The notes below the pieces were generated by a model that was given only the letters and a program-made list of their open reading frames with translations, was not told the DNA's origin and did not search any database. From positions 1 through 64,000 of the forward strand of contig JABFSL010000007.1 of NCBI GenBank assembly GCA_013140605.1: a stretch of 64,000 bases of DNA. The letters run 5' to 3'. Position numbers and translations under genes: made by a program. Origin of the DNA: Anaerolineales bacterium. Lineage in GTDB: Bacteria; Chloroflexota; Anaerolineae; Anaerolineales; Villigracilaceae. Below are positions 1 to 6,490 of the stretch, piece by piece (position 1 is the first letter of the stretch; each line of letters opens with the position of its first letter).

Positions 1-2
1 AA

Positions 3-53
3 GTTGAAGAACAATCAGCAAGTGAAGAAGTTGTTCCCGCCGTTGTTGGGTAG
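3..53 (+). CDS. C-terminal end of an upstream gene (partial)
   Basis: An open frame enters from the window edge and ends at TAG. The last 16 residues are V/E/A-rich (VEEQSASEEVVPAVVG). It ends 31 bases before the next start codon on the same strand, so it could be the preceding gene of an operon. Too little is visible to name it, and the frame choice rests only on the absence of stops and its plausible composition. Confidence 0.4.
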   Translation, partial: VEEQSASEEVVPAVVG

Positions 54-84
54 GGTTATGTAACATCACAGTTAGGAGGTCGCC

Positions 85-471
85 ATGACTACAGTTGAAG
101 AAAGAATGAAAATATTAAAGATGATCGAGGAGGGAAAGATCAGCGCGGATGAGGGCTCAAAGTTGCTTTCGGCATTGAGCGATAACCGCCGCGGAATTCC
201 AATGCCGCCGCGCCCGCCCGGTTCAGGCGGACCTGCGCGCTGGTTGCGCATCCGAGTGACAGATACCCGCACTGGTAGATCGAAGGCCTCCGTTCAAATT
301 CCGCTCGCATTGGTGGATGCCGGCATGAAGATCGGCGCGCACTTCGCTCCCGAAGTCGAAGGCGTGGACATGTCCAATGTGATGGAAGCTCTGCGCGCGG
401 GCGTGACCGGCAAGATCATCGATGTCGTGGACGAGGAAGACGGCGAGCACGTCGAGATTTACGTGGAATAA
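85..471 (+). CDS. SHOCT-like domain small protein
   Basis: A 128-residue protein. Its first 30 residues (ERMKILKMIEEGKISADEG) match the short helical SHOCT-like/YvlB N-terminal module, found at the start of many bacterial proteins linked to envelope stress. A Pro/Gly-rich linker follows at about residues 38-50, then a domain starting RWLRIRVTDTRTGRSKASVQIP that resembles a shortened adhesin-like (DUF4097-type) region. No membrane segment or signal peptide is visible. The start is set by a strong AGGAGGT six bases upstream. It may be cotranscribed with the gene entering from the left edge. Its role is unknown; the family assignment is by motif only. Confidence 0.7.
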   Translation: MTTVEERMKILKMIEEGKISADEGSKLLSALSDNRRGIPMPPRPPGSGGPARWLRIRVTDTRTGRSKASVQIPLALVDAGMKIGAHFAPEVEGVDMSNVMEALRAGVTGKIIDVVDEEDGEHVEIYVE

Positions 472-623
472 ATTTTAGAGAAAGTTGAGTGTGACATGTA
501 CCTGTATTTCTATAAACTGCTGCAATAGTTTGTATGCCTGTCTGGCAGTCAAATACCAGCCTAAATTAGGCCTGGTTCTTATCGCTATTTTTAATTTGTT
601 TTGAGAAACCCAGGAAAAATAAC

Positions 624-1982
624 ATGGAAGAAACCACTATAAAACGCCCCACTGGCATGTTCGGTTTTACCATTGTATGGCTCGGACAGATCGTTTCAGT
701 GCTTGCCAGTTCGATGAGCCAATTTGCGCTAAGCATTTGGATGTATGACCAAACCAAAAGCGCACTTGCGATGGGCATGATGCAGGTCTTTTTCATTACG
801 CCATTTCTAATTATTTCCCCCATCGCCGGCGTAATGGTAGACCGCCACAATCGTAAAATGATGATGATGGTCAGTGATCTCGCGGCGGGAGTTGCCACGC
901 TCGCCATTCTTGCCTTGCAGTATTTTGGCGTTCTTGAATATTGGCATTTGTATGCCACATCCATTGTGTATGGCTTGGGCATGGCATTCCAATGGCCCGC
1001 CTATTCAGCCGCCATCAGTACGATGGTTCCCAAGGAACAATATGGCCGCGCCAATGGCATGATGTCTTTGGTGGAAGCCGGGCCGCAAGTTGTTGCGCCT
1101 TTATTGGCTGGCGCATTACTTCCAATTATTGGGCTTACTGGTATTTTGTTTTTTGATGTTGCCACGTTCATTCTTGCCATTGGCGCATTAATGATCGTAC
1201 ATATCCCTCAGCCCGTCCGCACGGAGGAAGGCCGGCAAGGTCAGGGCAATATCTTGAAGGAAGCCGCCTATGGTTTCAAATACATCTTTGCCCGCCCAAG
1301 TTTACTCGGCTTACAGATGACCTTCTTCGCAGGCAATCTCTTCTTTGGCATCGCGTTTACTGTCATGGCTCCCATGGTTTTGGCGCATACAAATAGCAAC
1401 AGCCTGATATTCGGTTCGGTTCAAACAGCAGGCGCGATTGGCGCTGTGATCGGCGGTGTCATCATGAGTGCCTGGGGAGGATTCAAACGTCGTGTCAATG
1501 GCATTCTTCTCGGTTGGGCTATTAGCGGAATCGGTGTGGCGATCATCGGCCTTGGCGGAGGCTTGCCAGTTTGGATCGTTGGCGTTGTATTAGCTGCGCT
1601 TGTCAGCCCGCTGATGAATGGATCGAATCAGGCGATTTGGCAAGCCAAGGTTGCTCCCGATGTGCAGGGCCGCGTCTTTTCTGCCCGACGGTTGATCGCG
1701 TGGCTGACGAATCCCATTTCCCCGATCATTGCCGGCTCACTGGCGGACTTTGTCCTTGAGCCGCAAATGCGAGTGACAAGCTCACTCTCCAATACATTTG
1801 GCTGGCTGGTTGGGACAGGCCCCGGCGCAGGCATGAGTTTGCTGATTTTCTTCTGCGGCATATTTGCTGCATTCATTGGGTTGGTAGGTTACTTCAATCC
1901 AGCCATCCGTAATGCGGAGACGATACTGCCCGACCACGACGCATTACCAAAAGCGGAAGCGACACCAGCATTAACTTCCTGA
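624..1982 (+). CDS. MFS transporter, MFS_3/EntS-like exporter
   Basis: A 452-residue polytopic membrane protein with about twelve hydrophobic helices, beginning near residue 15 (FGFTIVWLGQIVSVLASSMS). The loop after helix 2 reads GVMVDRHNRKMMMM, the major-facilitator motif A region (G-x-x-x-D-R-x-x-R). Overall it resembles the MFS_3/EntS branch, whose characterised members export siderophores or drugs; the substrate here cannot be told. The start ATG follows CCAGGAAAAATAAC, an acceptable ribosome site. The gene stands alone: it is followed by an intrinsic terminator, and the genes either side have unrelated functions. The length is normal for the family and no damage is visible. Confidence 0.85.
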   Translation: MEETTIKRPTGMFGFTIVWLGQIVSVLASSMSQFALSIWMYDQTKSALAMGMMQVFFITPFLIISPIAGVMVDRHNRKMMMMVSDLAAGVATLAILALQYFGVLEYWHLYATSIVYGLGMAFQWPAYSAAISTMVPKEQYGRANGMMSLVEAGPQVVAPLLAGALLPIIGLTGILFFDVATFILAIGALMIVHIPQPVRTEEGRQGQGNILKEAAYGFKYIFARPSLLGLQMTFFAGNLFFGIAFTVMAPMVLAHTNSNSLIFGSVQTAGAIGAVIGGVIMSAWGGFKRRVNGILLGWAISGIGVAIIGLGGGLPVWIVGVVLAALVSPLMNGSNQAIWQAKVAPDVQGRVFSARRLIAWLTNPISPIIAGSLADFVLEPQMRVTSSLSNTFGWLVGTGPGAGMSLLIFFCGIFAAFIGLVGYFNPAIRNAETILPDHDALPKAEATPALTS

Positions 1983-2005
1983 AACATAATCGCTTTATGA
2001 GATTT

Positions 2006-2034
2006 AAGAACAACCCTGAAAATGGGTTGTTCTT
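2006..2034 (+). terminator. Intrinsic terminator after MFS gene
   Basis: A perfect 11-bp stem (AAGAACAACCC / GGGTTGTTCTT) with a 7-base loop, followed by a T-rich stretch (CTTTAT). It lies 24 bases after the MFS stop codon. Confidence 0.8.
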
Positions 2035-2063
2035 CTTTATAATAGATGTATCAAAACTCTGGA

Positions 2064-2085
2064 GTCTATCAGCTTGCTGATAGAC
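2064..2085. promoter_or_regulatory. Perfect 10-bp inverted repeat before panE
   Basis: GTCTATCAGC-TT-GCTGATAGAC is a perfect 10-bp inverted repeat that ends five bases before the AAGGAA ribosome site of the next gene. It could be an operator or an RNA hairpin that affects translation. It lacks a T-run, so it is not a terminator. Confidence 0.5.
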
Positions 2086-2102
2086 ATATAAGGAAACTTC
2101 AC

Positions 2103-3035
2103 ATGAAATTTGCGATCTTTGGAACAGGCGGCGTTGGCGGATACTTTGGCGGGAGACTCGCGCAGGCTGGCGAGGATGTGACCTTCATTGCCCGGGGCAG
2201 GCATCTGTCAGCGATTCAGCAAACAGGCCTCAGCGTGGATTCGATCCGCGGCGACTTTGTGGTGAATCCTGCCAAAGCGACGGATTCGCCGCAATCCATT
2301 GGCGCCGTGGATGTAATCATCCTTGCGATAAAGGCGTGGCAACTTGATGACGCGATGATTCAAATGAAACCGCTTGTTGGTGAAAATACATTGATCGTTC
2401 CATTGTTGAACGGCATTGAACATATGGAGGCTTTGATCAATGCATTTGGGCGCGAACATGTGCTCGGCGGATTGTGCCGCATCAGCACGTTTGTTGCGGA
2501 TGCCGGTCACATCAAACATGTTGGCATTGACCCATTTATTACGTTCGGCGAATTGAGCGGCGGGAAAAGCGAACGCGTTCAAAAACTTTACGATGTATTC
2601 AAAAACCTTCCTGGTGTTACCGTTCAGGCGAGCGAGAATATCGAGTTTGGCATGTGGGAGAAATATTTGTTCATTTGCGCGATGAGCGGTGTCGGCGCAG
2701 TGACTCGCCAGCCTGTTGGCGGATTTCGCTCCATACCTGAATCACGCGCCATGTTCCGCCGCGCATTGGAAGAGGTTGTCCTTGTTGCAAACGCGCGCGG
2801 AATTGGCCTTACAGAAAATTCTGTTCAAAGTGTGATGGATCGCATTGATCAAATTCAGCCTGATGTAATGGCGTCCATGCAAAAGGATATTTTGGAAGGG
2901 CGGCCTTCTGAGTTGGAGTCGCAAACAGGCGCGCTCGTGCGCATGGCTCGCGCCGCAACTGTCTCAGTACCGACTCATGAATTCATTTATGCAAGCCTGT
3001 TGCCAATGGAAAAGAAGGCGCGTACCATTCGGTAA
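2103..3035 (+). CDS. panE: 2-dehydropantoate 2-reductase family protein
   Basis: Predicted NADPH-dependent ketopantoate reductase (PanE/ApbA family), which makes pantoate for coenzyme A synthesis. The N-terminus (MKFAIFGTGGVGGYFGG) is a Rossmann GxGxxG nucleotide site. A lysine in LAIKAWQ sits where the family's catalytic lysine is expected, and the C-terminal GRPSELESQTG segment matches the substrate-binding E/S region. The ORF track starts at 2046, but the start at 2103 is preferred: it has AAGGAA upstream and begins exactly at the Rossmann strand, giving 310 residues, a normal length. Some family members act on other 2-oxo acids, so the exact substrate is inferred. No other pan genes are in the window. 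Confidence 0.85.
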   Translation: MKFAIFGTGGVGGYFGGRLAQAGEDVTFIARGRHLSAIQQTGLSVDSIRGDFVVNPAKATDSPQSIGAVDVIILAIKAWQLDDAMIQMKPLVGENTLIVPLLNGIEHMEALINAFGREHVLGGLCRISTFVADAGHIKHVGIDPFITFGELSGGKSERVQKLYDVFKNLPGVTVQASENIEFGMWEKYLFICAMSGVGAVTRQPVGGFRSIPESRAMFRRALEEVVLVANARGIGLTENSVQSVMDRIDQIQPDVMASMQKDILEGRPSELESQTGALVRMARAATVSVPTHEFIYASLLPMEKKARTIR

Positions 3036-3074
3036 AACTTAACCACAAGCACACGAGGCGTAAAGGATGTTAGT

Positions 3075-3548
3075 ATGAATAAAAGAAAATTTAACTATTC
3101 GAAAAAAACACAGCGATCAAAAGACGTAATGAAAGTTTTCGCTGTATTGTCTCTTTTGTTGATTCCATTGTTGATAATAAGTAATGACTTCAAGACAATA
3201 TTTGAATTTTGCCTCGCCTTTTTTGTGCCATTGTTTATGACATTCAGTTGCATTTTTTATTTAGGCTCTTGGGCCGATTTGGAAATTTCTGACGATGGGG
3301 TTTATGTAGAGTTTTTGTGGAAAAAATTATATGTACCTTGGAATGGTATAGTAAAAATAAAAAGCGCGGGTTTTGGATTTATGCGCACCGATCTTGTTTT
3401 AGTTGATAATCAGCATCTTACAGGATTTCACAGAATCTATAGTTTATTTACTGTTGGTTCACTTCAACCAGGTTTTCATATTCATTCACATTTTCTCCAA
3501 TCTCGTGAATTATTCCAGCTTATTCAGAAATATAGGGGGATTAATTAG
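3075..3548 (+). CDS. Hypothetical membrane protein with PH-like segment
   Basis: A 157-residue protein I do not recognise as a named family. Two hydrophobic helices lie at about residues 18-36 and 42-62. They are followed by a beta-rich part (LEISDDGVYVEFLWKKLYVPW, then a conserved-looking WNGIVKIKS) resembling the bacterial PH-like domains found in small membrane proteins. The DNA is clearly AT-richer than its neighbours and uses more A/T-ending codons, which hints at transfer or relaxed selection. The start has AAAGGATG upstream. It lies between panE and the protease gene on the same strand, with no terminator visible on either side. Confidence 0.55.
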   Translation: MNKRKFNYSKKTQRSKDVMKVFAVLSLLLIPLLIISNDFKTIFEFCLAFFVPLFMTFSCIFYLGSWADLEISDDGVYVEFLWKKLYVPWNGIVKIKSAGFGFMRTDLVLVDNQHLTGFHRIYSLFTVGSLQPGFHIHSHFLQSRELFQLIQKYRGIN

Positions 3549-3659
3549 CTTTACAAAATTAGCACCCTCACCCTACCCATATGTCCAGTACAAAGCTATT
3601 CGTTTAGGCGATACACTCCAATCACGCATTCGCTATACTGATGCGCAAGGAGATAAACT

Positions 3660-4559
3660 ATGACAAAAAATATGTTGGTTGAACTTTCTGATGCAATTGC
3701 AGACGCCGCTGAGCGCGCTGGAAAATCCACTGTGCTGGTGGATGCGCGCCGAAAATTCCCTGCGAGCGGAATTGTTTTCGCCAAAGATTTGATCTTAACT
3801 GCGGATCATGTCGTTGAGCGTGAAGAAGATATCAAAGTGATTCTCGCGGATGGAACCGAAGTGACAGCGCGCCTCGCTGGTCGGGACCCGGGAACTGATC
3901 TGGCGGTATTAAAATTAGACAACGCCTCAGCCACTCCCGCTGAAGTCTCGAAGACTCCCGCGCGTGTGGGTCAATTTGTATTGGCGATTGGAAGACCCTC
4001 CACAAAAGGAATCGAATCCAGCTTTGGAACAGTCAACTCCATTGGCGGCCCAGTTCGTACCGGGCGAGGGAGTATGCTCGAACGCTATATCAAAACGGAT
4101 GTGGTTTCCTACCCGGGCTTTTCCGGCGGCCCATTGGTAAATGGTGACGGCACGATTTTCGGCATCAACACTTCTGGCTTTGGAAACGGCGGCGCGATCA
4201 CCATCCCTGCTGATGTTGCCTGGAAGATCGCAGAGACTCTTGCGAAGCATGGCAAGATCAAGCGCGGTTATCTTGGTATTCGCAGCCAGACCGTGGAGAT
4301 TTCCGCTGACCCACGAAAAGCATTAAAGCGTGAACAGGAAACTGGCCTTTTACTGGTCGGCCTCGAAGCGGACAGCCCGGCTGGCAAAAGCGGCTTGATA
4401 GTTGGTGATATTCTTGTCGGCGTGGCTGGCGAGGCAGTTGCTCATCAAGACGATTTGTTCGTGCGTTTGAGCGGTGATGTGGTTGGAAAATCCATCCCCA
4501 TTGATGTCCTGCGCGGCGGAAAATTGGAATCTGTCAAAGTGGAAATTGGCGAAAGATAA
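3660..4559 (+). CDS. DegP/HtrA-like serine protease with PDZ domain
   Basis: A trypsin-like protease domain is followed by one PDZ domain, in 299 residues. The catalytic triad is visible: His50 in LTADHVV, Asp80 in GTDLAVLKLD and Ser155 in PGFSGGPLV. The PDZ domain covers about residues 205-297 (RGYLGIRS ... GDILVGVAGEAV). Unlike typical HtrA proteins there is no signal peptide or membrane anchor: the N-terminus is a short amphipathic helix (LSDAIADAAERAGKS). The protein may therefore stay in the cytoplasm. The start has AAGGAG upstream. A LuxR-type regulator follows on the same strand after a palindromic repeat, so the two may be cotranscribed. No frameshift is visible. Confidence 0.88.
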   Translation: MTKNMLVELSDAIADAAERAGKSTVLVDARRKFPASGIVFAKDLILTADHVVEREEDIKVILADGTEVTARLAGRDPGTDLAVLKLDNASATPAEVSKTPARVGQFVLAIGRPSTKGIESSFGTVNSIGGPVRTGRGSMLERYIKTDVVSYPGFSGGPLVNGDGTIFGINTSGFGNGGAITIPADVAWKIAETLAKHGKIKRGYLGIRSQTVEISADPRKALKREQETGLLLVGLEADSPAGKSGLIVGDILVGVAGEAVAHQDDLFVRLSGDVVGKSIPIDVLRGGKLESVKVEIGER

Positions 4560-4564
4560 ACCAT

Positions 4565-4650
4565 GTCGTTGCGAGGCGATGCTCTTTCGCCGAAGCAACC
4601 TCCACTTTTACAAGGAGGTTGCTTCGAGCAAAGAACGCTCTCGCAACGAC
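4565..4650. repeat. Dispersed palindromic repeat, family 1 (copy 1)
   Basis: An 86-bp element with perfect 11-bp ends (GTCGTTGCGAG / CTCGCAACGAC) and an inner perfect 12-bp inverted repeat (GAAGCAACCTCC / GGAGGTTGCTTC). The same pattern, in the form TCATTGCGAG...GAAGCAATC...GATTGCTTCG...CTCGCAATGA, recurs at 33821, 34245 and 39588. Confidence 0.85.
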
Positions 4651-4667
4651 ATAAATAAAGAGGCCTA

Positions 4668-5276
4668 TTGATCCGTGTAACAATCGTCTCACCGAACCAT
4701 GCGCTGCGGGTTGGCTTGCGCGAGATGCTTGGCAATCAACCTGATATCAAGGTGGTTGGTGAGACACCTGATCTTGAAAGCGTAAATGAAAAAGAGACCG
4801 AGGTGGTTGTACTTGCCTCGGTCTCTTCTGCGCGTTTGTTCGAGGATAAATTAACTTTTGGAATATTATTTTTAACGGATGATGTGGAGGATGTTCGCAA
4901 GATGTTGAATTCAACTTCGCGCGCTTGGGGAGTGTTATCACCCAATGCAACGGAAGATGAATTGGCGGTGGCAGTCCATGCAGTGGCGGAAGGGCTTTGG
5001 GTTGGCGCACCAGGCCTGGTTAAGAGTCTGATCCGCTTGAATGGGAGAAGGGAATCTTCGGGCGAAGAGTCTCTGGTAGACCCGCTCACTGCCCGGGAGA
5101 TGGAAGTCATCCAATTAATGGCGCAGGGGCTGGCGAATAAGCAGATCGCGCTGGCGCTTGGCATTAGCGAGCATACGGTGAAGTTCCATCTTTCTTCCCT
5201 GTATGCCAAATTGAATTGTACGAGCCGAACCGAAGCGGTCAAAAAGGGGATCGAGCTTGGGTTGATATCCTTATAA
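4668..5276 (+). CDS. LuxR/NarL-type regulator with degenerate receiver
   Basis: A 202-residue DNA-binding regulator. The C-terminus (about residues 138-200) is a clear GerE/LuxR helix-turn-helix (LTAREMEVIQLMAQGLANKQ, then GISEHTVKFHLSSLYAKL). The N-terminus has the size and start of a NarL-type receiver (VTIVSPNHALRVGLREML) but lacks the usual residues: the acidic pair is replaced by SPN, the phospho-accepting Asp segment reads VVVLASVSS, and the conserved Lys position reads GVLSPN. It is probably controlled without phosphorylation. The start is TTG, supported by AAAGAGG five bases upstream; no ATG gives the full receiver. It follows the HtrA-like gene and has no histidine kinase partner in the window. 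Confidence 0.85.
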   Translation: MIRVTIVSPNHALRVGLREMLGNQPDIKVVGETPDLESVNEKETEVVVLASVSSARLFEDKLTFGILFLTDDVEDVRKMLNSTSRAWGVLSPNATEDELAVAVHAVAEGLWVGAPGLVKSLIRLNGRRESSGEESLVDPLTAREMEVIQLMAQGLANKQIALALGISEHTVKFHLSSLYAKLNCTSRTEAVKKGIELGLISL

Positions 5277-5308
5277 AAAAATCCCGCAGAATTCTGCGGG
5301 ATTTTGCT
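5276..5308. terminator. Bidirectional intrinsic terminator
   Basis: A perfect hairpin (AATCCCGCAG-AATT-CTGCGGGATT) flanked by an A-run on the left and a T-rich stretch on the right. It lies between two convergent genes and can serve both strands. Confidence 0.85.
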
Positions 5309-5556
5309 TAATTCTTTTTTCTGTGAAACAGCACGGGGACGATTACGATCAGGCTGATGATCACTCCCATTAACATGATCCCGTCTGTTGAGCCGATCTC
5401 GGATATTCCATCTTCGACCGGGGTTGGAATCTGCAATGAGATGGATGCCGCTGTGTTTTGCGCCGAAGCGAAGGACGGATTGAAATTTGCGACCACAAGC
5501 GCGAACACGATGACCGTAAATAAAAAGGCAATGCCGAAAATATGGGTTGTTTTCAT
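5308..5556 (-). CDS. Small exported membrane protein
   Basis: An 82-residue protein of unknown function. It has an N-terminal hydrophobic signal (residues 5-26, ending near FASAQ), a short polar middle with a Pro/Ser/Thr character, and a C-terminal transmembrane segment (MLMGVIISLIVIVPVLF) capped by RKKN. This is the layout of a small secreted protein held in the membrane by its tail. The gene converges on the LuxR-type gene and shares its terminator. It diverges from the act operon region across about 140 bp. Confidence 0.6.
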   Translation of the reverse strand: MKTTHIFGIAFLFTVIVFALVVANFNPSFASAQNTAASISLQIPTPVEDGISEIGSTDGIMLMGVIISLIVIVPVLFHRKKN

Positions 5557-5565
5557 CGTTTGTTA

Positions 5566-5641
5566 ATTATAATTGTATCATGTACTCGAAAGTGTACAAA
5601 TTAACCCTTTTATGTACTTTTCCACCCTTTCGTTGTATAAT
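5566..5641. promoter_or_regulatory. Divergent promoter region upstream of act operon
   Basis: A TATAAT box on the minus strand (5571-5566) points at the small exported protein gene. A TATAAT on the plus strand (5636-5641, in TTGTATAAT) points at the act operon. Between them are TGTAC...GTGTACA half-sites at 5581-5598 and a further TGTAC at 5613, which could be a regulator site. No convincing -35 boxes were seen. Confidence 0.4.
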
Positions 5642-5694
5642 GCGCCGAGTTATTTGCTGGAGGGATTCAGCAAATGATTAATGGAGAGAGAGCT

Positions 5695-5832
5695 ATGGAA
5701 GCATTCATGAATGACGCATTCCTTTATCTCGTCCTGATGATCATCGGGGCGGTTTTTGTGTATGTACATAGCATTGCTTACCTTTCTTCAACTCGAAATT
5801 TTTGTTGCTCTTTATTTTCCAAAGTAAGTTAA
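5695..5832 (+). CDS. Possible 45-residue membrane peptide before actA
   Basis: A short frame (MEAFMNDAFLYLVLMIIGAV...) preceded by a purine-rich GGAGAGAGAGCT ribosome-site-like stretch. It contains one hydrophobic helix (FLYLVLMIIGAVFVYV) and ends 62 bases before actA. It is too short for the ORF track. It might encode a small accessory membrane subunit or be a leader, or it might be chance; only the good ribosome site and helix support it. Confidence 0.35.
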   Translation: MEAFMNDAFLYLVLMIIGAVFVYVHSIAYLSSTRNFCCSLFSKVS

Positions 5833-5894
5833 TTCAGCCCTCGCCGCCTTATCCATTTGGCGGCGTTGCGCTTAATTTCATTTTAGGAGCATCC

Positions 5895-6470
5895 ATGATC
5901 AAAAGACTTTTTGACTGGCTGAAACAGCCTTTGGGTCTGATTGCGGTGGGGATCGCATTTTTGGCGTTGTTCAGCCTTGCGGCCTATGGCATATTTCAGA
6001 GCCAACAATCGCCGGCGCAGCCGATTCAATTCCCTCACGCCACACATGCCGCGCGAGGTCTTCAGTGTTTGTATTGTCACCCCGGTGCTGCCCGCGGCCC
6101 GTCTGCCGGCATTCCCGCGCAAGCCAAATGCTGGGCCTGCCATCAACAGATCCAAAAGACCCTGGATAGCCAATTGGCGGATACCCAGTTCCCGCTTTTG
6201 AAACCATTGGTTGCGGCGGTCACGAGCAATACGCCTCTTGAGTGGGTGCCTGTTGCGATGGTGCCGGATTTCGTTCAATTTAATCACCGCGCCCATGTGG
6301 CCGCGGGACAGAACTGCGAAAATTGCCACGGCGATATGACCAAGGTGACTGTCGCGGAAAATCCGCAGGTATTCAATATGGGTTTTTGTTTGAATTGTCA
6401 TAAAAAGGTCGCAGGCGAGAACCATGAATTATTGGTGAAACTCACCGACTGCGGCACGTGCCATTATTAA
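5895..6470 (+). CDS. actA: Alternative complex III subunit ActA, pentahaem cytochrome c
   Basis: A membrane-anchored pentahaem cytochrome c, the ActA subunit of alternative complex III (ACIII), a quinol oxidase that passes electrons to c-type haem carriers. Five CxxCH motifs are visible (CLYCH, CWACH, CENCH, CLNCH, CGTCH), matching the haem number of characterised ActA. One transmembrane helix lies near residues 12-34 (LGLIAVGIAFLALFSLAAYG). The ORF track begins at 5802, but ATG 5895 is preferred: TTTTAGGAG lies upstream and the protein begins with the expected short cytoplasmic head (MIKRLFDWLKQ), giving 191 residues. It is the first gene of a six- or seven-gene operon and ends 20 bases before actB1. 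Confidence 0.93.
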   Translation: MIKRLFDWLKQPLGLIAVGIAFLALFSLAAYGIFQSQQSPAQPIQFPHATHAARGLQCLYCHPGAARGPSAGIPAQAKCWACHQQIQKTLDSQLADTQFPLLKPLVAAVTSNTPLEWVPVAMVPDFVQFNHRAHVAAGQNCENCHGDMTKVTVAENPQVFNMGFCLNCHKKVAGENHELLVKLTDCGTCHY

Positions 6471-6490
6471 CCGGGCGAAAGGAAACAACC

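Noticed and set aside
3403-3663. 86-residue ORF overlapping the hypothetical membrane protein
   Set aside because: It lies out of frame inside a better-supported gene and crosses into the next intergenic region without a ribosome site.
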